NCBI RefSeq assembly: GCF_014199535.1 | Contig: NZ_JACHNV010000009.1 | Span: 1-64,000 of the forward strand | Length of the DNA stretch: 64,000 nt | Source of the DNA: Hymenobacter latericoloratus | GTDB taxonomy: Bacteria; Bacteroidota; Bacteroidia; Cytophagales; Hymenobacteraceae | Direction: 5' to 3' | Shown here: piece by piece, positions 33,486 to 42,603 of the stretch | Layout: each line of letters opens with the position of its first letter | How positions within the stretch are numbered: position 1 is the stretch's first letter | Notes under the pieces: generated by a model | What the model saw: only the letters and a program-made list of their open reading frames with translations | The model's database searches: none | Told to the model about the DNA's origin: nothing | Translations under genes and position numbers: made by a program

Positions 33486-33890
33486 CTACCGGCCGGTTCG
33501 CAGCCAGTCGTAGGCTGGCATTTCCTCGGTAAAGACCCGGATAGCCAGGCCACTGCCGCTGTTGTTGAACTGGGCCAGGCGCGGCTCCAGTACCTCGGCG
33601 TAGTAGGGGGTAGTAAAGTACGCCAGCCGCCGCTCGGGGCCGGGCAGCGCCTGCTGAAATGCGGCGGCAAACTCCTGCAGAATCCAGTGCAGATCGGCTA
33701 CATCGGCCAGGCCGCGGCTGCGCAAATCTATCAGCCACTGCCGGGCCTGCTGCTCTTCGGCCAGCTGCAGAGCAGATAGGTAGCCGGCGCGGTGCTCAGC
33801 CGAGGTGGCCGGCCGCGTCCAGCGCATGAACAGCACGTGCAAATCGGGGCGGTAGGAAATACGCAGGTAGTCGGAGTCAAAAGCGGACAT
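33486..33890 (-). CDS. STAS/SpoIIAA-like small protein
   Basis: 134 residues from the ATG at 33890; an upstream frame to 34142 has no family features. The order is strand (LRISYRPDLHVLFMRW), helix (AEHRAGYLSALQLAEEQQA), strand (QWLIDLRSRG), helix (ILQEFAAAF), strand (RRLAYFTT). This is the pattern of small STAS/SEC14-like proteins common in Cytophagales. A paralog is encoded at 54132-54527. No phosphorylatable Ser context is recognisable. The role is unknown; binding of a regulator or small molecule is typical for the fold. Confidence 0.6.
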   Translation of the reverse strand: MSAFDSDYLRISYRPDLHVLFMRWTRPATSAEHRAGYLSALQLAEEQQARQWLIDLRSRGLADVADLHWILQEFAAAFQQALPGPERRLAYFTTPYYAEVLEPRLAQFNNSGSGLAIRVFTEEMPAYDWLRTGR

Positions 33891-34131
33891 TCGCAGAACA
33901 AGGTAGCAGCAAGCCGGTAAGCTCCACCATAGTGTTTTTGTTTTACAAAACAGCTGATTTCCGGTGATATTCGCCGCAGGCGGCAGCCCGTGTGCGTGAG
34001 CCGGAGCGCGGTAAAACAGTGTGTGCACAGTACGGCCCCGGGGCGGGGCAGGTTGATGCAGCCGCCGAGCATTGTATTTGTCTTTCGGAGTGTAACTTCC
34101 CGCTGTATTCCACCACTCTAGTTTACTCCGA

Positions 34132-37100
34132 ATGACTCGCAACCACTTGTTGCTGCTGGGCCTGGGAGCCTCGCTGGCATATCAGCCCGCTCAGGCTCAG
34201 CAAAAACCGGCTACCAAGCCCGCTACCGTTACCAAAGCGGCCACCGCTACCGCCGGCGGCGCCCGCCTGGTAGAAAAAGTAACCCGTAAGGGCTCGGAGC
34301 TGGTAATTCCGTACGAAAAGTACGTGCTACCTAACGGCCTGACCCTGATTATTACCGAAGACCACTCCGATCCGCTGGTGCACGTGGACGTAACCTACCA
34401 CGTAGGCTCGGCCCGGGAGCAGATCGGCAAGTCGGGCTTTGCCCACTTCTTCGAGCACATGATGTTCCAGGGCTCCGACAACGTAGCCGACGAGCAGCAC
34501 TTCAAGACCGTAACGGCCGCCGGCGGTACCCTCAACGGCACCACCAACCGCGATCGGACCAACTACTTCGAGACGGTGCCCAGCAACCAGCTGGAAACGG
34601 CTCTGTGGCTGGAGGCCGACCGCATGGGCTTCCTGCTGGATGCCGTAACCCAGCAGAAGTTTGAGGTGCAGCGCTCCACCGTGAAAAACGAGCGGGGCCA
34701 GAACTACGACAACCGCCCCTACGGGCTGGCCTCGGAAAACGTGGCCCGCACCCTGTACCCCTACGGCCACCCCTATAGCTGGCTGACCATTGGCTACCTC
34801 GAAGACCTGGACCGCTCCGACGTAAACGACCTCAAGAACTTCTTCCTGCGCTGGTACGGCCCCAACAACGCTACCCTCACCGTGGGCGGCGACGTGAAGC
34901 CCCAGGAAGTAGTACGCTTGGCCGAGAAGTACTTTGGCCCCATCAGCAAGGGCCCCGCCGTGGCTGCCCAGAAGCTGGCCGCTCCCCAGCTCAGCCAGGA
35001 CCGCTACGTGAGCTACCAGGACAATGTGCGCCTGCCCATGCTGCAAATGGTGTTCCCGACGGTGCCCAACGGCCACCCCGATGAGTACGCCCTCGATGCG
35101 CTGGCCGAAATCATCGGGCAGGGCAAAAACTCGCTGCTCTACAAAAACCTGATTAAAACCCAGCAGGCCGCTCAGGCGCAGTCGTACAACAGCGCCTCGG
35201 AACTGGCCGGCGAGTTTGCCCTTATTGCCCTGCCTTTCCCCGGCAAAGGCCTCGACAGCCTGGAAACTCAGCTGCGCCGCAGCCTGCTGGAATTTGAGCG
35301 CACCGGCGCTACCCCCGAGCAGGTGGCCCGCTTCAAGGCCAGCACCGAAGCCCAGGTGGTAAACAGCCTGGCCAGCGTAAACGGCAAGGTTAGCCAGCTG
35401 GCCGCCAACCAAACCTTCTTCGGCAACCCCAACCGCCTGCCCGAGGAGCTGAAGCGCCTGCGCGCCGTAACGCCCGCCGAGGTGAACCGCGTGTACAACC
35501 AGTACCTCAAGGGCAAGAAGGCAGTTATTCTGAGCGTGGTGCCCAAAAACGGCAGCGTGAAGCCCGCCAAGGCCGATAACTACACCGTATCGAAGGAGGG
35601 CTACAAGGCGCCCAACTACGGCTACGAGGGCCTGACCTACGTGAAAGCCAAGGACAGCTTCGACCGGAGCCAGCAGCCCAAATCGGGCACCAACCCCGTG
35701 GTGCAGGTGCCCCAGGTGTGGCAGGCTTCCCTGGATAACGGCCTGCGCCTGATGGGCTCGCGCAACACCGAAGTACCAACGGTGACCATGCTGCTGACCA
35801 TCCGCGGCGGCCACCGCCTGGAGCAGGCCATGCCCGGCAAGGCCGGTATTGCCTCCCTCACGGCCAGCCTCCTGAACGAGGGCACCCAGAAGTACACCGG
35901 GGAGCAGTTCAGCTCGGAGCTCGATAAGCTGGGCAGCACCATCCGCGTATCGGCCGGCGACGATAACACGACCATCTACGTGCAGAGCCTGACCAAGAAC
36001 CTGCCCGCTACCATGAAGCTGCTGGAGGAGCGCCTGCTGCGCCCCCGCTTCGATGAGGCCGACTTCGCCCGCCTCAAGAAGCAGACCCTGGAGGCCATTG
36101 CCAACCAGAACACCCAGCCCGTGGTCATTGCCAACAAAACCTACGACCGGCTGGTGTATGGCCCGGCCAACATCATGAGCGTGCCCGCCAGCGGCACCAC
36201 GGCCTCCGTTACCAGCCTGACCCTGGACGACGTAAAGCAATTCTACCAGCAGAACTACGCCCCCAACGTGAGCTATTTGGTAGCCGTGGGCGACGTGGAT
36301 CAGCCCACGCTCACCAACCAGCTCGGCTTCCTGAAGGGCTGGACGAAGAAGGAGGTAAGCCTGCCGGCCGGCGAAACCGCCGCCCAGCCCGACAAAACCC
36401 GCATCTACTTCGTGAACAAGGACGGGGCCGCGCAGTCGGAAATCCGGGTGGGCTACCTCACCCCGCTCACCTACGACGCTACCGGCGACTATTACCGCGC
36501 CTACCTCTCGAACTACATCCTGGGTGGAGCCTTCAACTCGCGCATCAACCTGAACCTGCGTGAGGATAAAGGCTACACCTACGGGGCCCGCTCGGGCTTC
36601 CAGGCCACGCGCTACGTGGGCCCCTACACGGCCAGCGCCGGCGTGCGCGCCGATGCCACGGCGGCTTCGGTGAAGGAGTTCATGAAGGAAATCCAGAACT
36701 ACCGCAACGGCATTACCGACGAGGAGCTGCAGTTCCTGCAGTCGTCGGTGGGCCAGAACGATGCCCTGCGCTACGAAACCGGCCAGCAGAAGGCCGCCTT
36801 CCTCTCGCGTTTGCTGGAGTACGACCTGGGCACCGACTATGTGAAGCAGCAGAACGACATCTTGAAATCTTTGAAGAAGGAAGACGTGCAGGCTATTTCG
36901 CAGAAATACCTGCCCGCCGACAAGATGTACATTGTAGTGGTTGGCGACCGGGCCAAAGCCTTCCCCGGCCTCGCGGAGCTGGGCTATGAGGTAGTGGAGC
37001 TGGATGCCGAAGGCAACCGCGTGGCGGCCGCTGCTCCGGCCCCTGCCCCGGCTGCTTCCGTTACGCCCCCGGCCGAGAATGAGAAGATGAAAATCAAGAC

Positions 37101-37164
37101 CAAAGACGCCGACGGCAAAAAGGAGAAGCGCAAAGCCAAGAAAGACAAAGAGGAAGCCAAGTAA
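34132..37164 (+). CDS. Tandem M16 metallopeptidase (pitrilysin family)
   Basis: 1010 residues with a signal peptide (LLLLGLGASLAYQPAQAQ). The first M16 unit (about 60-470) has the zinc motif H105-F-F-E108-H109 and the distal E187 in VKNERGQNYDNRPYG. The second unit (about 530-960) keeps the fold (NGLRLMGSRNTEVPTVTMLL) but reads ASLTASLLNEGT where HxxEH would be, so it should be the inactive partner half. A Lys/Glu-rich tail of about 40 residues ends the protein. It is probably periplasmic or surface-exposed and digests peptides. A strong terminator follows. Confidence 0.93.
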   Translation: MTRNHLLLLGLGASLAYQPAQAQQKPATKPATVTKAATATAGGARLVEKVTRKGSELVIPYEKYVLPNGLTLIITEDHSDPLVHVDVTYHVGSAREQIGKSGFAHFFEHMMFQGSDNVADEQHFKTVTAAGGTLNGTTNRDRTNYFETVPSNQLETALWLEADRMGFLLDAVTQQKFEVQRSTVKNERGQNYDNRPYGLASENVARTLYPYGHPYSWLTIGYLEDLDRSDVNDLKNFFLRWYGPNNATLTVGGDVKPQEVVRLAEKYFGPISKGPAVAAQKLAAPQLSQDRYVSYQDNVRLPMLQMVFPTVPNGHPDEYALDALAEIIGQGKNSLLYKNLIKTQQAAQAQSYNSASELAGEFALIALPFPGKGLDSLETQLRRSLLEFERTGATPEQVARFKASTEAQVVNSLASVNGKVSQLAANQTFFGNPNRLPEELKRLRAVTPAEVNRVYNQYLKGKKAVILSVVPKNGSVKPAKADNYTVSKEGYKAPNYGYEGLTYVKAKDSFDRSQQPKSGTNPVVQVPQVWQASLDNGLRLMGSRNTEVPTVTMLLTIRGGHRLEQAMPGKAGIASLTASLLNEGTQKYTGEQFSSELDKLGSTIRVSAGDDNTTIYVQSLTKNLPATMKLLEERLLRPRFDEADFARLKKQTLEAIANQNTQPVVIANKTYDRLVYGPANIMSVPASGTTASVTSLTLDDVKQFYQQNYAPNVSYLVAVGDVDQPTLTNQLGFLKGWTKKEVSLPAGETAAQPDKTRIYFVNKDGAAQSEIRVGYLTPLTYDATGDYYRAYLSNYILGGAFNSRINLNLREDKGYTYGARSGFQATRYVGPYTASAGVRADATAASVKEFMKEIQNYRNGITDEELQFLQSSVGQNDALRYETGQQKAAFLSRLLEYDLGTDYVKQQNDILKSLKKEDVQAISQKYLPADKMYIVVVGDRAKAFPGLAELGYEVVELDAEGNRVAAAAPAPAPAASVTPPAENEKMKIKTKDADGKKEKRKAKKDKEEAK

Positions 37165-37188
37165 CCGCTCGGTTTTCCTACCCCCCGC

Positions 37189-37222
37189 AAAAGCCTGAAC
37201 CCACTGGGTTCAGGCTTTTTTA
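37189..37222 (+). terminator. Rho-independent terminator
   Basis: 14-bp perfect stem (37189-37202 and 37206-37219), 3-nt loop and T-run. It belongs to the M16 peptidase gene. Confidence 0.88.
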
Positions 37223-37265
37223 TATCTATCATACGCCTCTATCCACCGTCACCAGGCGCTATTCT

Positions 37266-37697
37266 ATGAAGGCAACCCTCACGTATATCAGAATCATACT
37301 TATCTGCATGGCATTGGCCGCTTGGGGCAGAATCTTTTGTGAATCTCAATCGATGATGAGTTGGAGAGAACTGGCCGGCAAACCCATTACGCTGTGGATG
37401 ATGACGGCAGCGCAGAACTTTGCCGTTGAGTTCTTTTTCTTTGGCTTCTGGCATCTTCTGGCAAGCGCCACCTATGGCATATATCTTCTGATATCCCGCA
37501 AAGGCACTCCACTGGCGCGTAACATTATCGTTGGCTCTCTCAACGGGTTCTTGTGGGCATTGTTGGTGCTTTGGTTGAACAACAGGCTGAGAAGTTGGCG
37601 AATAGAAGAGTCTTATTTTCTTCTGTGCTTGTATGCTGTATTGGGAGGCTTATTCGCGCTGATGCACCATAAGGCACTTGCCCTTTCTAAAGTATAA
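37266..37697 (+). CDS. Small four-helix membrane protein, unknown
   Basis: 143 residues. Hydrophobic helices are visible at about 7-22, 45-78 (FAVEFFFFGFWHLLASATYGIYLL), 87-103 (NIIVGSLNGFLWALLVLWL) and 117-133. Codon use is clearly richer in A and T than the genes on both sides, which suggests acquisition from another source or weak selection. No family is recognised. It lies in a gap between the M16 terminator and the DUF4175 gene. Confidence 0.6.
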   Translation: MKATLTYIRIILICMALAAWGRIFCESQSMMSWRELAGKPITLWMMTAAQNFAVEFFFFGFWHLLASATYGIYLLISRKGTPLARNIIVGSLNGFLWALLVLWLNNRLRSWRIEESYFLLCLYAVLGGLFALMHHKALALSKV

Positions 37698-37811
37698 ACC
37701 GGCGGCGGGCAGGCGTCCTTGCTTCGGCTAGCACTCTACCCCCAGAATACTCGCGGAACCTCTTGCCCGGCTTCGCGTGTAGCCTACATGCAGCCGCCGG
37801 GGCGAAATACG

Positions 37812-37819
37812 TATCTTTC
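37812..37819 (+). promoter_or_regulatory. -7 box (TATCTTTC)
   Basis: 26 nt before the DUF4175 ATG. Confidence 0.5.
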
Positions 37820-37845
37820 CCAAGCCCGTATTAGGCGGCAAACCT

Positions 37846-40800
37846 ATGGTAGTGGAGAAAGACCCCGCAACGACCCGGGCCCTGGACGATGTACTGGCCC
37901 GCCTCGACGCATTTAAGCGCAAGTTTTACCTGAGTCTGCTGGTTCGCGGAGCCCTGGTGGCCGGCGGCCTGCTGCTCAGCTTATTCCTGGTGTTCAACCT
38001 GCTCGAATACTTCCTGTACCTGCCCACCTGGGTGCGGGCCGGGCTGCTGTTCGGGTTTGTGGCCGGCATGCTCTACGCCTTCGGGCGCTGGATCTGGCAG
38101 CCCCTGGCCGCCCTGACCAACCTGCGCCGGATGCTTTCCGATGAGCAAGCCGCCCGCCGGGTAGGGGAGCTGTTCCCGGATGTGCAGGACAAGCTGCTGA
38201 ACGCGCTACAGCTGCGCGGACAAGCCCAGGAAAATGCCCTGTTGGCCGCCAGCCTGGAGCAGCGCGCCGGGCAGCTACGCGGTGTAGAGTTCAGCCAGGG
38301 AATCAATATTCAGGCCCAGACCAAGCCGCTGTGGAAGTACGTGGCTATTCCGGCAGCTGTAGTGGTGTTGCTGCTGCTGGTTTACCCCAGCCTGTTTGTG
38401 CAGGGCACCGAGCGGATTCTGAACTACAACCAGAAGTACAGCCCGCCCGCACCGTTCCGCTTCGTGGTCGAGAATAAGAACCTCACGGCGTTCAAAGGCG
38501 AAGACTTTACCTTGAACGTAACGGTGGAAGGCGAGGCCCTGCCCAACGAAATCAGCATTGTGTACGGCGGCCGGGAGCGGCACTTGGTGCGCGAAAACGG
38601 CAACCGCTTCCGCTACGATTTCCGTCAGCTGCGCGAAAACGTGGAGTTTCAGCTGGCCGCCGCGGGCTTCACCTCCCCGGAGTATGACCTGACAGTGAAG
38701 GCCCGGCCCAACCTGCGCGACTTTGCCGTGCGGGTTTCCTACCCCGCCTACCTCGGCAAACCCGCCGAAACCATCCGCAACTCCGGCAACCTCACCGTGC
38801 CCGAGGGCTCCGACCTGCGCTGGGAGTTCCAGACCGAAGCCACCGACCAGCTGCAGCTCAGGTTCCGCAACCCCGACGAGGTAGTAAGCGCCCAGCCCGA
38901 TGATGAGCAGTTTCTGCTTTCCCGCCGGGCCATGCGCAGCCAGCCGTATTCGGTGCACCTGCGCAACGCCAACAGCCCCAACCGGGACCCCATCGAGTAC
39001 CAAATTACGGTTATACCGGACCAGGTGCCCGACGTAACCTTGGAAGCGTTTCAGGATACTACCTCCCTGCGCTACCTCGCGCTAGGCGGCAACGTGCGCG
39101 ACGACTACGGCCTTTCGCGCCTGCAGCTGCATTACCGCGTGCTGAGCAAGGGCCGCCCGAACCGTAAGGAAGGCGGAGCCAATGCTGCTTATCAAACCCG
39201 TGCCCTACCCCTTGGCAGCGGCCCAAGCCAGAGCTACGCCTACCAGTGGGATGTGCGCCCCCTGAACCTGCGCCCCGGCGACCGGCTGGAGTACTTCGTG
39301 CAGGTGTGGGACAATGATGGTGTGCACGGGCCCAAGTCGGCGCGCAGCCGCACCGCCGAGTTCCGCCTGCCTTCGCGCACCGAGCTGCGCCAGCAGCTAG
39401 CCTCACAAAGCCAGGCCGTGCAAAGCCAACTCAGCCAGGCGGCCCAGCAAAGCAAGAAGATGGAGCGGGAGCTGGCCAAGGCCGAGGACAAGCTGAAAGT
39501 AAAGCGCGACCTGAACTTCCAGGACCGCAAGCAGCTGCGCGACATGCTCGATCAGAAGCAGCAGATGGACCAGGCCCTCGACGAGCTAAAGCGCCAGTTT
39601 GAGCAGCTTCAGGAGCAGCAAAACCAGCTGGACCCGCAGAAAAACGAGGAGTTGGCTCAGAAGGCCGAGGAGCTTCAACAGCTCATGGAAACCCTGCTCG
39701 ACCCCGAAACCAAGAAGCTATACGAGGAGCTGCAGAAGCTGCTGGAACAGCAGCAGGACCAAAACCAGCCCGAGATGCAGCGCCTCATGCAGCAGCTCGA
39801 GAACAAGGAAAACACCCTGCAGAAAGAGCTGGAACGCGCCCTCGAAATGTTCAAGCAGCTGCAGTTTGAGCAGAAGCAGGACCAAGCCCTGGAGAAGCTG
39901 CAACAGCTAGCCCAGGAGCAGCAGAAGCTGGCCGACGAAACCCGGAAAAACGACAAGAACAACCCCGACAATACCCTCAGCAAAGACCAGCAGCAGCAAA
40001 AGCAGCAGAACCTGAAGCAGCAGCAAGCCGAGCAGCAGCAGAAGTTTGAGGAGCTCAAGCAGGACCTCAAAGACATGAAGGAGCTGGACCAGCAGCTCGG
40101 CGGCGAAAACGGCGCCGACGAGATGAAGCAGGACCAGCAGCAGGTAGATGAGCAGCAGCAGGACAGCCAGGAGCAGCTGGGCAAAAACCAGAACCAGAAG
40201 GCCAGCCAGAGCCAGAAGCAGGCCGCCCAGAAACTGCAGCAGATGGCCCAGAAGATGCAGCAGCAGATGAGCGAGGAAGAGCAGGACCAGCAGCAGGAAA
40301 ACATCGACGACCTGCGCGACATCCTCGAAAACCTGCTCAAGCTTTCCTTCGACCAGGAAAACCTGATGAAGCAGTTCCGTACCGTGGACCAGTCGGACCC
40401 GCGCTTTGTGCAGCTGGGCCAAACCCAGCGCAAGCTCAAGGACGACGCCCGCGTAGTACAGGACTCGCTGTATGCCCTGGCTAAGCGCGTGTTCCAGATC
40501 AAGTCGTTCGTGACGCGAGAAGTGGGCGAGATGAACGGCCGCATGGACGAAAGCCTCGACCAGATTCGGCAGCGCAATGTGGGTAGGGCTACCAGCTCTC
40601 AGCAGCTGGCCATGACCAGCATGAACAACCTGGCCCTCATGCTGAACGATGCCCTGCAGCAAATGCAGGAGCAACAGCGCCAAAGCCAGAGCCAGCAACA
40701 GCAGGGTGGAGGTAAGCCGGGCCGCAAAAAGAAGAAAGGCAGCTCAGCCGGTGAAGGGCAGCTGGGGCGCATGCAGCAGCAGCTCAACCAGCAGATTCAG

Positions 40801-41289
40801 CAGCTTCAGCAGAGCGGCAAGCAGGGCCGCGCCCTCTCCGAAGAGCTAGCCAAGCTGGCCGGGCAGCAGCAAATGCTCCGGCAGGCCATGCAGGAGCTGG
40901 AGCGCATGCAGCAGAAAGGCGGCGGCAAACCCGGAAACAACAAGGACGGCAAAGGCCAGGACGGCGCCGGGGGCCTCGGCGACGTGAAAAAAATGATGGA
41001 ACAAACCGAAACCGACCTCGTAAACAAGCGGCTGACGGAGCAGACCATCATGCGCCAGCGCCAAATCCTGACCCGCCTACTGGAAGCCGAGAAATCGGCC
41101 CGGGAGCGGGACCAGGACGAAAAGCGCGAAGCGCAGACGGCCCAGAACCGTCCGCCCGTGTTTCCGCCGGCGTTTCAGCAGTACAAGCGCCAGCAAAACC
41201 GGCAGACGGAGCTGCTGCGCACCGTGCCGCCGGCCCTCACGCCCTACTATCAGCGGGAGGTAAGTGAATATTTTCAAAAAATGAAGTAG
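37846..41289 (+). CDS. DUF4175 family membrane protein with Gln-rich coiled coils
   Basis: 1147 residues. Two adjacent N-terminal membrane helices (about 27-75) and a third near 165-185 (YVAIPAAVVVLLLLVYP) anchor it. A periplasmic region with Ig-like strands (NLTAFKGEDFTLNVTVEG, LRDFAVRVSYPAYLGK) follows to about 500. Residues 510-1080 are extremely rich in Gln, Glu, Lys and Leu and form long coiled coils (for example QLQEQQNQLDPQKNEELAQK). The family is widespread in Bacteroidota, without a proven role. A cell-envelope scaffold is plausible. It precedes an anti-sigma-type kinase by 49 nt. Confidence 0.85.
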   Translation: MVVEKDPATTRALDDVLARLDAFKRKFYLSLLVRGALVAGGLLLSLFLVFNLLEYFLYLPTWVRAGLLFGFVAGMLYAFGRWIWQPLAALTNLRRMLSDEQAARRVGELFPDVQDKLLNALQLRGQAQENALLAASLEQRAGQLRGVEFSQGINIQAQTKPLWKYVAIPAAVVVLLLLVYPSLFVQGTERILNYNQKYSPPAPFRFVVENKNLTAFKGEDFTLNVTVEGEALPNEISIVYGGRERHLVRENGNRFRYDFRQLRENVEFQLAAAGFTSPEYDLTVKARPNLRDFAVRVSYPAYLGKPAETIRNSGNLTVPEGSDLRWEFQTEATDQLQLRFRNPDEVVSAQPDDEQFLLSRRAMRSQPYSVHLRNANSPNRDPIEYQITVIPDQVPDVTLEAFQDTTSLRYLALGGNVRDDYGLSRLQLHYRVLSKGRPNRKEGGANAAYQTRALPLGSGPSQSYAYQWDVRPLNLRPGDRLEYFVQVWDNDGVHGPKSARSRTAEFRLPSRTELRQQLASQSQAVQSQLSQAAQQSKKMERELAKAEDKLKVKRDLNFQDRKQLRDMLDQKQQMDQALDELKRQFEQLQEQQNQLDPQKNEELAQKAEELQQLMETLLDPETKKLYEELQKLLEQQQDQNQPEMQRLMQQLENKENTLQKELERALEMFKQLQFEQKQDQALEKLQQLAQEQQKLADETRKNDKNNPDNTLSKDQQQQKQQNLKQQQAEQQQKFEELKQDLKDMKELDQQLGGENGADEMKQDQQQVDEQQQDSQEQLGKNQNQKASQSQKQAAQKLQQMAQKMQQQMSEEEQDQQQENIDDLRDILENLLKLSFDQENLMKQFRTVDQSDPRFVQLGQTQRKLKDDARVVQDSLYALAKRVFQIKSFVTREVGEMNGRMDESLDQIRQRNVGRATSSQQLAMTSMNNLALMLNDALQQMQEQQRQSQSQQQQGGGKPGRKKKKGSSAGEGQLGRMQQQLNQQIQQLQQSGKQGRALSEELAKLAGQQQMLRQAMQELERMQQKGGGKPGNNKDGKGQDGAGGLGDVKKMMEQTETDLVNKRLTEQTIMRQRQILTRLLEAEKSARERDQDEKREAQTAQNRPPVFPPAFQQYKRQQNRQTELLRTVPPALTPYYQREVSEYFQKMK

Positions 41290-41297
41290 CGTTCCGC

Positions 41298-41305
41298 TAC
41301 TTTTA
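41298..41305 (+). promoter_or_regulatory. Possible -7 box (TACTTTTA)
   Basis: 33 nt before the ATG of the RsbW-like gene, just after the DUF4175 stop. Confidence 0.4.
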
Positions 41306-41338
41306 CCGCCCCAACGCCGCCTTCCCCTTTTCCTTTCT

Positions 41339-41797
41339 ATGAAGCAGGTTAAAATTCAGATTCCTTCGCTGGTCGAGAACATCCGCGTGGTGGAAAGCTT
41401 TATCGACAACTCGAAGGATACGTTTCACATCGAAGACGATATCTACGGCAACATCATGGTGGCCGTCACGGAGGCGGTAAACAATGCCATCCGGCACGGC
41501 AACAAGTTCGATAAGGACAAGAACGTCTTCCTGTCCCTGTTCGTGGATCAGGACCGCGTGAAGTTTGAAATTGAGGATGAAGGCACCGGTTTCGACTACA
41601 CCAACCTGATTGACCCCACGGCCCCCGAAAACCTGGAAAACCCCGGCGGCCGCGGCATTTTCCTGATCCGCCACCTGGCCGATGAGGTGGAGTTTACCAA
41701 GGATGGCCGCAACGTGCAGCTCACCTTCATGCTCCCCGCTCCTTCGGCCTCCGAAGCGGGTTCAGCCATAAACGGCGCTGAAACCGCTACCCATTAG
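41339..41797 (+). CDS. RsbW-like anti-sigma ATP-binding protein
   Basis: 152 residues of the GHKL (HATPase_c) fold without a dimerisation domain. The N box reads VTEAVNNAIRHGN, G1 is DEGTGFD and G2 is GGRGIFLIRHL. Such proteins phosphorylate and bind STAS-type antagonists or sigma factors. The C-terminus (PAPSASEAGSAING) is a flexible tail. The ybeY gene follows after 15 nt, so they probably form an operon. No partner STAS antagonist is adjacent, although two STAS-like proteins are encoded elsewhere in the window. Confidence 0.88.
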   Translation: MKQVKIQIPSLVENIRVVESFIDNSKDTFHIEDDIYGNIMVAVTEAVNNAIRHGNKFDKDKNVFLSLFVDQDRVKFEIEDEGTGFDYTNLIDPTAPENLENPGGRGIFLIRHLADEVEFTKDGRNVQLTFMLPAPSASEAGSAINGAETATH

Positions 41798-41812
41798 TTT
41801 TTGCCTGCCCCA

Positions 41813-42298
41813 ATGAGCGACCTGCCCACCGAGTACGACGATCAGGAGCACGATGACTTCGGCCGCGACGAAGGCCCGGGCATTGAGTTTCTGGTGGAAG
41901 ATGTTGATTTCGAGCTGGCCGACGCCCAGGACCTGACCTCCTGGATTGAGCGCGTAGCGGAGGTGCACGAGCACGAAATCGTGCAGCTCACCTACATCTT
42001 CTGCTCCGATGAATACCTGCACAAGGTAAACCTCGAGTACCTGGAGCACGACACCTACACCGACGTCATTACCTTCGATAACGCCGACGACGCCGACATT
42101 ATCGAGGGCGACATCTTTATTTCGGTGGAGCGCGTGCGCGAAAACGCCCAGATTCACGGCGTCACGTTCCGCGACGAGCTGCACCGCGTGATGATTCACG
42201 GCGTGCTGCACCTGCTCGGCTACGCCGATAAGGACCTGCTCAGCCAAACGGCCATGCGCAAGAAAGAAGACGACTGCCTGCTGCTGCGCACCTTCTAA
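41813..42298 (+). CDS. ybeY: YbeY endoribonuclease (16S rRNA maturation)
   Basis: 161 residues from the ATG at 41813; a TTG at 41801 is less likely. An acidic 22-residue extension precedes the UPF0054 core. It has TDVITFD, then the metal site H129-G-V-L-H133-L-L-G-Y-A-D139. The third ligand is Asp where enterobacterial YbeY has His; I recall a GYxDK form as common in Bacteroidota, so this is not a defect. YbeY trims the 3' end of 16S rRNA and takes part in ribosome quality control. It is followed by a terminator. Confidence 0.93.
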   Translation: MSDLPTEYDDQEHDDFGRDEGPGIEFLVEDVDFELADAQDLTSWIERVAEVHEHEIVQLTYIFCSDEYLHKVNLEYLEHDTYTDVITFDNADDADIIEGDIFISVERVRENAQIHGVTFRDELHRVMIHGVLHLLGYADKDLLSQTAMRKKEDDCLLLRTF

Positions 42299-42323
42299 GG
42301 GGTAGGACAACTGATACAATAAG

Positions 42324-42352
42324 AAACGCCCGCCTTTCAGGTGGGCGTTTTT
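42324..42352 (+). terminator. Rho-independent terminator after ybeY
   Basis: 11-bp stem with one G-T pair (AAACGCCCGCC / GGTGGGCGTTT) and T-run. Confidence 0.8.
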
Positions 42353-42455
42353 GTGAGGTATCTGGTCGGTTGATGTTGCTAACGTTTGGGTAGATGTAGG
42401 GGGTAGGGATGATGCAATAAATGGCACGGTCGGCGCGGCTGTTATAGAAAAAACG

Positions 42456-42546
42456 TCATTCCGAGCTTGTCGAGGAATCTCGCGTGCTAATGTCTGAATA
42501 GCACCACAACATCAGCACGCGAGATTCCTCGACAAGCTCGGAATGA
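42456..42546. repeat. REP-like palindrome, copy a
   Basis: Perfect 33-bp arms (42456-42488 and 42514-42546), 25-nt centre. Arms open with TCATTCCGAGC and carry GAGGAATCT. They are related to the repeats at 57220, 61853 and 62984. Confidence 0.85.
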
Positions 42547-42591
42547 TGTTCTTGTTAAACATGTAACGCTACCTATCCGCACTCACTCTAG

Positions 42592-42599
42592 TATCTTCC
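42592..42599 (+). promoter_or_regulatory. -7 box (TATCTTCC) unusually close to a start codon
   Basis: Only 4 nt separate it from the ATG at 42604, against 17 to 35 nt elsewhere. The mRNA may be leaderless, or a later start may be used. Confidence 0.4.
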
Positions 42600-42603
42600 C
42601 GCA

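Noticed and set aside
42189..42240. Missing third His of the YbeY metal site as a sign of an inactive enzyme
   Set aside because: I recall Asp at this place as common in Bacteroidota YbeY, and the rest of the motif is intact.
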